Below are positions 26,548 through 35,214 of a DNA stretch of 64,000 nucleotides, in pieces (within the stretch, counting starts at the first letter, position 1; each line of letters starts with the position of its first letter). Under the pieces are notes generated by a model that was given only the letters and a program-made list of their open reading frames with translations, was not told where the DNA came from and made no database searches. A program made the translations under genes and the position numbers. Source of the DNA: Methanoregulaceae archaeon UBA467 (GTDB lineage Archaea > Halobacteriota > Methanomicrobia > Methanomicrobiales > Methanospirillaceae); NCBI GenBank assembly GCA_002503825.1, contig DASP01000005.1:1-64000 (forward strand), written 5' to 3'.

Positions 26548-26801
26548 GATTCCAGGTCATCGATGAAATCAGCGCTCGTTGTACATTTCCCTTTTTCAAA
26601 TTCGGGAACTGCACGTTCTGTCATCTCTGCAAAGAGAATATCCTCTTTTAACGCCGGTTCAAGATCTTTCAGTGGTTTGAGTATAAACCGATTACCCTCC
26701 CTCATGACGAGGAGCTGTTCACCCTCCGAAAGACCTCTCCTTATTGATGCCGGAATAACAATCTGCCCTTTTGAACTCATTCGTATAATGCCTATGTCCA
26801 T
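26541..26801 (-). CDS. AbrB/MazE-type antitoxin (copy 1)
   Basis: The 86-residue protein starts with a swapped-hairpin AbrB domain, GIIRMSSKGQIVIPASIRR, then LVMREGNRFILKPL, and ends with an acidic tail. It is nearly the same as the protein at 33,390-33,656. Such antitoxins bind their own promoter and a toxin. Here the toxin gene downstream is frameshifted, so the antitoxin is an orphan in practice. A TTACATTATTCTATATGAG stretch upstream, shared with the other copy, is the likely promoter. Confidence 0.85.
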   Translation of the reverse strand: MDIGIIRMSSKGQIVIPASIRRGLSEGEQLLVMREGNRFILKPLKDLEPALKEDILFAEMTERAVPEFEKGKCTTSADFIDDLESW

Positions 26802-27358
26802 GAATAATAAGTAAGATGTGTCTTACATTATTCTATATGAGTGTTTACGTGAAGGATCTCCCGGGTTTATTACCGGTAGCTTCCGGACCCCACGTCCATG
26901 TCCCGGTAGTATCCGGGGTTCAAAGTCCATAGAAGAGCACGTCTGATATACCCCGCGTTGCCGAGTCAGCTGGTTTCCGGCAGGAAGAAAAAGATGGGCA
27001 TTATCGAAACAATCCTTCGATCATCCCGGATTGGGAGAAGGTTTCGTTCCGGGGATCTTCACTATCCTATATAGGTCAGATTGAGAAATCTGACAGAGAA
27101 GGGAAACCGCCACAGACATCCACATATGATAGACGCTGCCGCCTCCGAAGGGAGCTTGCCCCGGCAGCAGTTCACTGAACCGTAACAAACCTGCAGGTGA
27201 AGAACACAGGTTTTAGTCCACCAACATCAAAACAGCGGGGAGACCTTTTTGGTATCAGGGTCATGGCGGTAGTTTTTATACAATACGGGCCATTGATAGT
27301 ACCGGCAAATTGTCAAAGTGATTTACAATTAGTCCAATACGGTGTGGAGAGAGCCGCT
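26802..27358. other. 557-base gap with a repeated flank of the AbrB module
   Basis: No gene is visible. The AbrB promoter lies at the left end. Bases 26,878-26,925 (AGCTTCCGGACCCCACGTCC onward) recur at 33,735-33,782, so the duplication of the AbrB module includes this flank. CAGATTGAGAAATCTG near 27,080 is a short inverted repeat. The right end should hold the promoter of the ATPase. Confidence 0.55.
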
Positions 27359-28537
27359 ATGATCAAACGAGATGCAGAGGAGAAACTGAAAAGACTTGCA
27401 GAAGGGTTTCCTGCGGTGTCTGTCATCGGCCCCCGGCAATCAGGAAAGACAACACTTGTCAGATCGGTATTTCCCGACAAACCATATGTACTCCTGGAAG
27501 ACCCCGATACCCGTGCCTTCGCAGAGGAAGACCCACGGAGCTTTCTGGCACAGTTTGAGGGGACCGGTGCAATTCTTGATGAAGTGCAGAGAGTCCCGGA
27601 ACTCTTTTCATACCTGCAGGGTGTATTGGACAGGTACAACCGGCCCGGACAATTTATTCTTACCGGCTGCATGAATTTTCTGCTCATGGAGAGTATCTCC
27701 CAGTCTCTTGCCGGTCGTGTCGGGATCATCAGGTTGTTGCCCCTCTCGATGAGGGAGCTTTTCCGCGAGGGTATGGCAGTCAGGCCATACGAAGAGTATC
27801 TCTACACCGGCTTCTTTCCCCGCCTGTATAGTACTGCACTTTCGCCTGAGGATTTTTATTCATCGTATATTCAAACGTATATCGAACGTGATCTTCGCCA
27901 GTTGAAACAAGTGCAGAGCCTCTCGACATTTCAGACGTTCATGAAGATGTGCGCCTTTCGAAACGGGCAGATAGTGAATTATTCTTCTCTGGCCCACGAT
28001 TGTGGGATTACGCATAATACGGTAAAAGAGTGGTTGTCACTCCTCGAAACATCATGTATCATCGTTCTCATCAGGCCTCATCATAAAAACTTCAATAAAC
28101 GACTGGTAAAGATGCCAAAACTCTACTTCACCGATCCCGGGCTTGCCGTGCATCTGGCTGGAATAAAGAGCCTGGAAAATCTCTGCTTCCATCCATTGAA
28201 AGGGGGTCTCTTTGAATCGCTGATTGTTACCGAATTCCTTAAATACCGGTTCAATCAGGCAAAAGAGGCCAATCTGTTCTTCTGGCGGGATCAACACGGG
28301 CATGAGATAGACTGTATCATCGAATACAGGGGAAAAGACCTGATCCCTGTTGAGATGAAGGCAGGGAGGACTGCGAATAAAGATTACTTCAAAGAGATTG
28401 CGTACTGGAATACATTATCAGGGAACACGCCGGACCGGTCATTCGTGGTGTATGGAGGGGATCAGTCACAACAGCGCACAGGGGGTCGTCTGATCGGCTA
28501 TGCACATCTGGACCCGGTTCTTGAGTATCTTGTGTGA
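27359..28537 (+). CDS. AAA_14/DUF4143-type ATPase
   Basis: I start at 27359 (MIKRDAEEKLKRL), behind a GTGGAGAG ribosome-binding stretch; 54 extra codons upstream look non-coding. The 392-residue product has Walker A at 24-32 (GPRQSGKTT), a Walker B-like GAILDEVQ, sensor ILTGCMNF, LLPLSMREL, a winged-helix segment (HNTVKEWLSLLE) and the DUF4143 end FFWRDQHGHEIDCIIEY then PVEMKAG, a restriction-fold-like D-ExK arrangement. Such ATPases are common in archaeal accessory DNA with no settled role. It precedes surface fragment E. Confidence 0.85.
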   Translation: MIKRDAEEKLKRLAEGFPAVSVIGPRQSGKTTLVRSVFPDKPYVLLEDPDTRAFAEEDPRSFLAQFEGTGAILDEVQRVPELFSYLQGVLDRYNRPGQFILTGCMNFLLMESISQSLAGRVGIIRLLPLSMRELFREGMAVRPYEEYLYTGFFPRLYSTALSPEDFYSSYIQTYIERDLRQLKQVQSLSTFQTFMKMCAFRNGQIVNYSSLAHDCGITHNTVKEWLSLLETSCIIVLIRPHHKNFNKRLVKMPKLYFTDPGLAVHLAGIKSLENLCFHPLKGGLFESLIVTEFLKYRFNQAKEANLFFWRDQHGHEIDCIIEYRGKDLIPVEMKAGRTANKDYFKEIAYWNTLSGNTPDRSFVVYGGDQSQQRTGGRLIGYAHLDPVLEYLV

Positions 28538-28618
28538 GGTGCCGGAGTGAATCGGGATATTCTTACCATTAAAAAATGAGATCCGGGCAGAGCAGTCAAA
28601 ACAATCATCAATTGCCAC

Positions 28619-28772
28619 AATAAACCCCGCTCAAAACTCCATCAAAAAGCCCGTATTATCCCCCGATTCCATTCACCCTGTGTTAACACCGTAAACCCAG
28701 CTCAAAAACAGCTGCCAAAACCCCTCCACAACAACCTTATCCCCCCACCCACCAATCCACACATTGATCACC
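28619..28772 (+). repeat. 5' leader repeat ahead of surface fragment E
   Basis: It matches 19,666-19,815 ahead of copy A nearly base for base, including AAACCCCGCTCAAAACTCCA and the ACAACAACCTTATCCCCCCA stretch. This places the homology boundary well upstream of the start codon. Confidence 0.7.
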
Positions 28773-28913
28773 ATGCTCCCAAAGCATCTCGTAATAATCC
28801 TCCTCACCCTCGCTCTGAGTCTCCCCGCATCCGCCGTCGTCATCACCCAGCAGCCAGATTCACTTTCAAACGGCCAGCAGATGACAATAACGGTCGCCCT
28901 CCGGCGGCGGTGA
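28773..28913 (+). pseudogene. Surface-protein 5' fragment E with an intact signal peptide
   Basis: The ATG at 28773 opens MLPKHLVIILLTLALS then LPASAVVITQQPDS, a good signal peptide plus the first mature residues, without the frameshift of copies A and F. After QQMTITV the match ends and the frame runs into ALRRR and a stop at 28,913, so only 46 codons remain. It is a truncated copy that could at most give a secreted peptide. It follows the DUF4143 ATPase. Confidence 0.65.
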
Positions 28914-29673
28914 AATCAGAGCAGGAGGCGAAACGGCCACACCCGGGGACCGTTGACGTTACCCGGATGGAACGGATCACCGTGGACATCGGCAAGTGCC
29001 CGGTCTGAGATCTTGAGAATGCAGTGTGGGTGGACCGGGATCACGGTGTGCGGTTGTGTGAGCACTTTCACCAGCGAGTGACAAGGGTAGGTGGATGCAG
29101 GAAGGGGGTTCCCGGATGATCTGGCAGGACGCATTGATCCCGGGAGGGCCCGGGTTCCTCTCGCTAGCGTTCATCCCAACGGTCACCGCTGTCATTCATC
29201 GCCGGGCAACCATCCCTTTTTCGACCTCGTATACCACTGCCGTGGTCCTGACAGTTATTGCCAGCTGTTACGCGACATTGGAGCTGTTCAGAGGGACAGC
29301 AGGTACAATGGTAACCGGAATGAAGTGGGGGGTTATCTGCATGATGGGGATGAGGCGGGAACAGGGGATGTCAGACCAGTCCCTGATTTTTTTTTGCGTT
29401 CATGATTCTGTTGTTTTCATCGCTGGTAATCACCAGAACAATCGATGCGGCCTAGTGCGAACAGGTACCGATGAGGTGTGGGATACCGCGTGTGTTTCCT
29501 TCGCTCCGCATCCGGTTTATAGGGCCTGCCAGATCTGATGGGCTTAAACCGACGTTTTCACCTGCGCTGTCCTCTATCAGAGTGGATCCGAGCGGATAGA
29601 GAAGGCGTTCGTCGGGATAGGGACGGTGCAGCTGGTGCCGGGGAAATGATCGAGGTATGAAACTGTTGACTCA
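28914..29673. other. 760-base stretch without a convincing gene
   Basis: A plus-strand frame at 29,095-29,538 (147 codons) contains a hydrophobic part (PFSTSYTTAVVLTVIASCYA) that could be a transmembrane remnant, but it has no recognisable family, no clear ribosome binding site and a compositionally odd C-terminus. I see no repeat of the surface gene here. The region separates fragment E from the converging TPR/SWIM genes. Confidence 0.4.
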
Positions 29674-30648
29674 TCACCGCGCCTTCTTCCCGCCCGGTTT
29701 CCTGCGGTAGGTTGCATGGATAAGATTCATCCATATCAGTGCGCCTTTTGTCTCCTTCCAGACCCGTAGGCCGTCAATCACATAAACCACAGCCTCGTTA
29801 TCATCGCCGATACCCATGAAAACAGGAAGGCGTACCGGAACTCTCTTCTTCCCAAGGAGATAAAGCGGCACAAACCGGTTCTGCTCAAATGCCGCAACAA
29901 GGCACGCGTCCGCCTCCGGGGTCCGGCCTTCCTGCCGGAATTTCATGAGCGCACCGGTATAGAACCAGACCGCGGAATATTCATCCGGATACTCATCGAG
30001 CAGTTTTCCGAGTGCCTCCATGTTCCCTTCTTCCAGCAGACAGCCGGCCAGTTCATGCCGGACCCCCTGGTTGTCGCCGGGATTGAGCCGGAGCAGCTCC
30101 TGCATGTGGGCAATCGCCTCAACCCGTTTTCCCTCATGGTACAGAAGATGGGCAAGATCGAACCGGGCCCGCATATAGGGACGGGTCTCAAGGATCCCCC
30201 AGAAATTGCCGGCCTCTTCCTCAAACATCTGCGGCCCCAGCGCCCGCTCACCAGCCCGGACCCCTTCCTGAAGTAAACGTATTGCCTCTGCACTATCGGC
30301 TGCGGCTTCTTCAGCAAGGAGCACGTATGCATCCGCACAGTCCTTTGAGACTGCCAGTGCTTTGTACGCAAGATCAATCCGCTCTTTTCCCTTCGCACCC
30401 CAGGCATCGTACATGATGTCCTGCGCTTTCTCACGCGATGTCGTGCCGGTCTTCTGTTTTTCGGAAAAATCCCCGGCAGCAAGCTTTGTCTGAAGAGCCG
30501 CATTCGCATCCCCGATGCTCTCGAAATCTCTTCCCTCAAGTGCTTGCCGGACTGCAGCTAATACCCATTCATTTGACCGCATATCGGGAACCGGAGGGAG
30601 ATCCTTTCCGGCCTTACCCTTTCCTCTTTTCCCTGAAGGGTTCTTCAC
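29674..30648 (-). CDS. TPR-like (ST7-type) helical repeat protein
   Basis: The 324-residue protein has a basic N-terminus followed by helical repeats: DLAYKALAVSKDCADAYVLLAEEA, ARFDLAHLLYHEGKRVEAIAHM and RLNPGDNQGVRHELAGCLLEEG, a TPR-like pattern also seen in ST7-type proteins. No catalytic motif is visible. It lies 200 bases downstream of the SWIM gene in the same direction and ends near the array. It may be a scaffold partner of that protein; this is context only. Confidence 0.65.
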   Translation of the reverse strand: MKNPSGKRGKGKAGKDLPPVPDMRSNEWVLAAVRQALEGRDFESIGDANAALQTKLAAGDFSEKQKTGTTSREKAQDIMYDAWGAKGKERIDLAYKALAVSKDCADAYVLLAEEAAADSAEAIRLLQEGVRAGERALGPQMFEEEAGNFWGILETRPYMRARFDLAHLLYHEGKRVEAIAHMQELLRLNPGDNQGVRHELAGCLLEEGNMEALGKLLDEYPDEYSAVWFYTGALMKFRQEGRTPEADACLVAAFEQNRFVPLYLLGKKRVPVRLPVFMGIGDDNEAVVYVIDGLRVWKETKGALIWMNLIHATYRRKPGGKKAR

Positions 30649-30849
30649 AACCGCACTCTCCTCATAACCGGAAAGTTTTCCAACTGGATAACCGTTGTCA
30701 TATGGTTGCGACCAGTACCATGTCCCGGGGTCCGGCAGGAGACCTGCCTGCGGTCCTGGACATTTTTTTGGTCAGGAGGATGCAGGCAGGATACCGTGAC
30801 AGGGCCGCTTCAGTCTCAGCCTCTTTTTGTTCCCTGCACATCAGCTGAA

Positions 30850-32892
30850 CTATTCCGGCAATTCTGCCTGATAGATCTTCTTCTTCTCAAGCACATCAAG
30901 CATGCCGATAAACTTCTTCTTCCGGGCATGTGTACTGCGCATCCCTTTCATGTAAGGGGCCCATTCGCCGGTTCTGCCCTGGCCATCCATCAGAGCACGG
31001 ATCTTTTTTACGTATATGATGGCCTGCTCATACCCTTTTGGTGTGGCGGTCATTGCCTCCCGTTCTGCACGCTCCATCCAGTAGCGGAGTGCCCGGTCCG
31101 GGAACCGCTCTGCCACCGCATCCCATAGCTTGTCCTCAGGATAGGCAGACCCCCATTGGCGTGTCGTATCATTCCGGCACCGGTCAAACCACATGACTGC
31201 CTCTTCCGGTTGCCGGTCTGTTAACGCCTTTTCGATCAGGATACTATAGAATGGCCCGGGCCGGACCCTCCGGGATCCAGGATCAAGAAAACCGGATGCG
31301 GGAAGCACCTTGAAGATATACCACCGGCGGGCCCTGTCCTCCTCCATGACCGCGTGACTGCCGCCAGAGACAAGATAGTGCATGACCGTTTCCTTTACCG
31401 TGTCCCGGACGCCTGCATTCTCTGCTGCCGCCATAAGCCGGATGAATGAAAGATAGGACGGATCACATACGAACTCTTCAGCCCGCAGGCCGGCAACGGC
31501 GAGGTGTTTGCCTTCCTTCTGCCACATCTCCCGCTGGATGTCCTGCAGCATCCCTGAAGTACCGGGACACGAGGTTTTCAGCGCAAGAAATCCCCTGCGG
31601 ATCCATGCAGCAGCCTCATCATTCTGCCCGGCTGCACGCAGGCGCCGGACCAGCCTGAGATAATCGCCGGTCACTGCAGTCTCATCAATATAGAGCGCTG
31701 TTGCCTCATCTTCACGGCCGGCTTTATCCAGTGCATCCCCGATCCAGCTGGTGAACCTGTCGCGCCGGTTGAGGGCAGTATAGTCCTGACTCCCCGGCGG
31801 GACCTGATACGTTCCAAGCTCAGCGAGCAGACAATCTGCAACCCGGCTCCAGTCGGCTGCCGGCCAGTCCCCGTCAGTGAAGGTACGTGCATCAGCGCAC
31901 AGGTCAAAATCATCATCAAGCATTGCATGTATAGCAAAGAGCAGCCGTTCGGAGACAGGACGGGTGGATCTCCTGAGTGCGGCAAAGACAAGGTCCAGGC
32001 AGGAGGCAATCTCCCCGCTGACCTCGCCGGTCCGGTCATCGCCCTTTTCAAGCTGTTCTATGCCCTGCCTGATAAGAACCCTCCCGGCTTCGACAACCAT
32101 GTCGGCCTGGTCCATGGCAAGAAGCATCTCCATCCGCTTCCGGACCGGGGAATAATCAGGGACCTGTGAATTGTCTGACCAGTCATCGCTCCAGGCCTCT
32201 TCTTCTGTGATGATCCCGATATCGGCAAGCAGCGCCTCAAAGATCGGGCGCGGGTCTTCTTCAGCCACCGATTTCCTGTCAGCAATCTCCTGCCCGACTT
32301 CCGGGAACCATTCTATAAGTTCTTCAATAAGTTCCAGCAGTTCCTTTTTATTCATTGCCTGAAGGTAATGCCGCAGCGGGCCGGCAGATCTCCAGGTATC
32401 TCCAGGACCGGTATCCGGAAGCGGGGATCCGGGCAACTGCAGTCTGTTGCATGTGACATCCCGGTATTGTGCAGGGAATGCCTCTGGCCAGAGGTCCGGC
32501 AGTGCGATCCGCGGGTCATCCGATGCCAGGGGGGGAACCGGAACATCCTTCTCGCGAAGGGCGATGTATTCCAGGATCACGGCAACGGCATGTTTGCAGG
32601 ACTCCCCCACCGGGCAGGTGCATGCCGAGACGAGACCGTTCCGGTTTGTGACCGCCGTAACATACAGTTCTGAACCGGCAACCCGGGCGACAAGCGTGCC
32701 ATCATGGCTGCGTGCAAGGGAGCTCACCCTCCGGTTGCGCTGGTACTCTTTCCCCCGCAAGAGGGTCTTTGCCCCGGCCCAGGCCTCCAGCGTTGCCCAG
32801 TCAAGCTCAAGGAACAGATCGGTTGTTTCCTTATCGGTCATAAGATATTCACACCATTGAACCTGTCGGGGATCGAACTTGTCATACGCCAC
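30850..32892 (-). CDS. SWIM zinc-finger protein
   Basis: A 680-residue protein. The N-terminal 110 residues end in a SWIM finger, CTCPVGESCKHAVAV, with the C-x-C...C-x-H ligands intact; SWIM domains bind DNA or proteins. The remainder is largely helical and rich in Trp and acidic residues, with repeat-like stretches, and has no enzymatic motif I recognise. The start may be the Met at 32892 or MTDKETTD at 32841. It is followed by the TPR-like gene. GC-rich codon use matches the host, so it may be a resident gene within the array. Confidence 0.75.
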   Translation of the reverse strand: MAYDKFDPRQVQWCEYLMTDKETTDLFLELDWATLEAWAGAKTLLRGKEYQRNRRVSSLARSHDGTLVARVAGSELYVTAVTNRNGLVSACTCPVGESCKHAVAVILEYIALREKDVPVPPLASDDPRIALPDLWPEAFPAQYRDVTCNRLQLPGSPLPDTGPGDTWRSAGPLRHYLQAMNKKELLELIEELIEWFPEVGQEIADRKSVAEEDPRPIFEALLADIGIITEEEAWSDDWSDNSQVPDYSPVRKRMEMLLAMDQADMVVEAGRVLIRQGIEQLEKGDDRTGEVSGEIASCLDLVFAALRRSTRPVSERLLFAIHAMLDDDFDLCADARTFTDGDWPAADWSRVADCLLAELGTYQVPPGSQDYTALNRRDRFTSWIGDALDKAGREDEATALYIDETAVTGDYLRLVRRLRAAGQNDEAAAWIRRGFLALKTSCPGTSGMLQDIQREMWQKEGKHLAVAGLRAEEFVCDPSYLSFIRLMAAAENAGVRDTVKETVMHYLVSGGSHAVMEEDRARRWYIFKVLPASGFLDPGSRRVRPGPFYSILIEKALTDRQPEEAVMWFDRCRNDTTRQWGSAYPEDKLWDAVAERFPDRALRYWMERAEREAMTATPKGYEQAIIYVKKIRALMDGQGRTGEWAPYMKGMRSTHARKKKFIGMLDVLEKKKIYQAELPE

Positions 32893-33116
32893 ACGACATA
32901 TCCGGTTCTATCACCAGAGTGGAGGTCTGTCTATCAGGCATTTTCTGTTATTATTGAAATTAATTTCGTATTGAGAGCAGGATACCGGAACATGGCCTTC
33001 ATCAGGATAGAAAAATGGAGAAACAGCCTCATGATATGAGCGAAGGGAGGAGAAAGCACCGGACATCAGGAGGTGCGGACCGACGACGGGAGCGGGCATG
33101 GTGTGATGACAAAAAT

Positions 33117-33396
33117 CTATGATTGACCTTTTTCGGTGAGATTAGATTGTTCATCCTTGTGGTAAAGAGCCAGGAAAACCAGGAGGTCTTTTTTCCCGGT
33201 CGTTGCAAAATAAGAGAGCCGGTAGGGAGATATATACACTTCCCTCGTATGCTTCCGGCTGTAACGCATCGGTTTACCGATTTCGGGATTATTGACAATC
33301 CTGATGATCTGTGCCTTTAATCGTTCCTTCATTGTTGCGTCCCTGATCGTTCTCTATCGTTCTTTCGAAGGACGCCCCGTATGCAACGGTCACCAT
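33117..33396 (-). pseudogene. RelE-type toxin of AbrB module copy 2, N-terminus frameshifted
   Basis: An ATG at 33396 overlaps the AbrB stop (ATGGTGA) and reads VTVAYGASFERTI. It then meets an apparent 10-base tandem duplication (AGAACGATAGAGAACGAT near 33,342-33,360) that shifts the frame. The rest, from MKERLKAQIIRIVNNPEIG at 33,332 to the stop at 33,117, stays open and keeps the RelE core (YISPYRLSYFATTGKKDLLVFLALYHKDE). A product starting at 33,332 (71 residues) lacks about 20 N-terminal residues and may be inactive. Confidence 0.6.
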
Positions 33397-33656
33397 GATT
33401 TCAGATCATCGATGAAATCAGCGCCATTCTTTGTTTTAAATCTCCCCTTTTCAAATTCGAGAACTGCACGTTCTGTCTTCTCTGCAAATAGAATATCTTC
33501 TTTTAACGCCGGTTCAAGATCTTCAAGTGGTTTGAGTATAAAACGGTCACCCTCCCTGATGACAAGGAGCTGTTCACCCTCCGAAATATCTCTCCTCATT
33601 GATGCCGGAATAACAATCTGCCCTTTTGAACTCATTCTTATAATGCCAATGTCCAT
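33390..33656 (-). CDS. AbrB/MazE-type antitoxin (copy 2)
   Basis: This 88-residue AbrB-fold antitoxin (GIIRMSSKGQIVIPASMRR, LVIREGDRFILKPLEDLEP) is a close paralogue of the one at 26,541-26,801. The toxin frame overlaps its last codons (ATGGTGA). The upstream TTACGTTATTCTATACGAG stretch is shared with copy 1. It looks intact although its partner is frameshifted. Confidence 0.85.
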   Translation of the reverse strand: MDIGIIRMSSKGQIVIPASMRRDISEGEQLLVIREGDRFILKPLEDLEPALKEDILFAEKTERAVLEFEKGRFKTKNGADFIDDLKSW

Positions 33657-33882
33657 TCGTAATCAGTAAGATATATCTTACGTTATTCTATACGAGTATT
33701 TGTGTGAAGGAGCTCCCCGGGTCGTTACTCGTAGCTTCCGGACCCCACGTCCATGTCCCGGTAGTATCCGGGGTTCAAAGATTCATAGAAGAATCCCTCC
33801 GACATCCCCGGGTCAAAACCAGCTGCCAAATCCCCCACAACAACCTTATCCCCCCCACCCGCCAATCCACACATTGATCACC

Positions 33883-34457
33883 TTGCCCCCAAAGCATCTC
33901 ACAATACTCACCCTCATAGCAACACTCATTATAATAGCCACCCCGCATCCGCCGTGGTCATCACCCAGCAGCCCGATTCAATCGCAAACGGCCAGCAGAT
34001 GACCATCACCATCCGCGACCTGCCGGACAACGCCACCTTCTCCCTCCTCATCGAGGCCACCTTCCCTGTCCAGCCCAGCTCTGAGTTCCAGTTCCAGATG
34101 AGCCGGTTCGTGATGCCCTTCACGCTCACAAAAAGCCCGGTGTCGGCAACCCTCACGGGAACATCGCAGAACCGGCTCGAAGTGATGAAGGGTGACACGA
34201 TCGTCGCCGTCTCGGGGAGTTCCGTGGATGGCCGGTTCACGACCACGAAAAGCTACGTCATTACGCCGGGGACGTATGACTACTTCCGGCTGAGCGGGAC
34301 ATCGCTCCCGGACGGGAAAAGCATTTCAGCACAGCTCCAGGTGATGGGGGAAAAGACCGGTCCCGATGACTCGGAGCTGACCTTTGTCGTGGAAGGGGTC
34401 CCGGACGGCACCATGAAGATCGCCGTACTGGTGAATAACGGGCAGGTCACGTTTTAA
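33883..34457 (+). pseudogene. Surface-protein copy F: 5' half with the same signal-peptide frameshift
   Basis: TTG at 33,883 opens the same LPPKHLTILTLIATLIIIA core as copy A, and the same single-base loss (ACCCC at 33,940-33,944) shifts the frame. The mature frame then runs from SAVVITQQPDSIANGQQ through the first domain to VLVNNGQVTF and a stop at 34,457, where homology ends. The second domain and anchor are missing. A TA pair starts 85 bases later. The match to copy A is nearly exact in the leader and signal region, so the two share a recent origin. Confidence 0.75.
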
Positions 34458-34509
34458 CACCAGGATTAAAAATTGGAGATCATGGACATCGGTTACATAG
34501 TTCCAATAC

Positions 34510-34520
34510 TTTAAATATTT
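34510..34520 (+). promoter_or_regulatory. TATA-like promoter of TA pair 34.5
   Basis: TTTAAATATTT lies 22-32 bases before the ATG at 34542, and the following ACCATGTTTACAATATG stretch has a counterpart ahead of the paralogous pair at 26,054. This fits a near-leaderless transcript with an operator next to the start. Confidence 0.45.
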
Positions 34521-34541
34521 ACCATGTTTACAATATGTATC

Positions 34542-34736
34542 ATGAGTCTCACTAAAAGGATACCGGTAACCGAGCAGGTATGGAAGGAACTCGCCGAAAT
34601 GCGATCCGCCGGACAGACATATGACGACCTCCTTGCCGAGATGATCGAACTGCGGAAGAAAAGGCGGCTCCTGGAAGATATCTGTCATTCGATGCAGGAA
34701 GATGACTTTGTTCCGTTGTCGGAGATAAAATTGTGA
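34542..34736 (+). CDS. Antitoxin, paralogue of 25,854-26,054
   Basis: I choose ATG 34542 (MSLTKRIPVTEQVW), 64 residues; a start six codons upstream is less likely. Motifs KRIPVTEQVWKELAEM and GQTYDDLLAEMI match the antitoxin at 26,054. The acidic C-terminal tail should bind the toxin encoded next, whose GTG start overlaps its stop (GTGA). The pair sits between the truncated surface copy F and the intact gene. Confidence 0.8.
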   Translation: MSLTKRIPVTEQVWKELAEMRSAGQTYDDLLAEMIELRKKRRLLEDICHSMQEDDFVPLSEIKL

Positions 34737-35023
34737 AGTTCCGGGTCATTGTCAAACAGAAGTCTGTGGAAGCCATCAATGAACTGCCGGTAAAGACCAG
34801 ACGAATCATTCACAATGCCCTGGCGACGCTCGAAGAAAATCCCCACCCCGGAAGCGGTGGCGATAAAGAGAGACTCCGTCTCGATGAGGACGTCGATATA
34901 TACGGACTCCATATAGGGAGGAGCTATACCGCCTTTTATACTATTGATAGTCAGGACCAGATTGTCCGGGTGCACGAGGTTATGACGATTGAACAGGCCC
35001 ATAAAAAATATGGCAGGATGTAA
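34733..35023 (+). CDS. RelE-like toxin, paralogue of 25,567-25,857
   Basis: The 96-residue protein has TRRIIHNALATLEENP, GSGGDKERL, YGLHIGRSYTAFYTID and VRVHEVMTIEQAHKKYG, a RelE/ParE-type core with the same length as its paralogue on the minus strand. GTG start overlapping the antitoxin stop. It appears intact, so this is probably a functional TA pair. Confidence 0.8.
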   Translation: MKFRVIVKQKSVEAINELPVKTRRIIHNALATLEENPHPGSGGDKERLRLDEDVDIYGLHIGRSYTAFYTIDSQDQIVRVHEVMTIEQAHKKYGRM

Positions 35024-35214
35024 ATCCCATCGCGGTCCCGGCTTCCATTATCTAAGAGATTTCCTGATGAAAAATTTCTCGCATAACCGTAAGCAGGCAC
35101 ATTTGATCCTATACTATCAGAAGAAGTAACGTAAACTACCACAACTATTTTTCCCATCAAAACCCACCCACAACAACCTTATCCCTACACCCGCCAACCC
35201 ACACATTGATCACC

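Noticed and set aside
29095..29538. A 147-codon frame with a hydrophobic segment
   Set aside because: No family, no clear ribosome binding site, mixed composition; it could be a remnant but I cannot support a gene.
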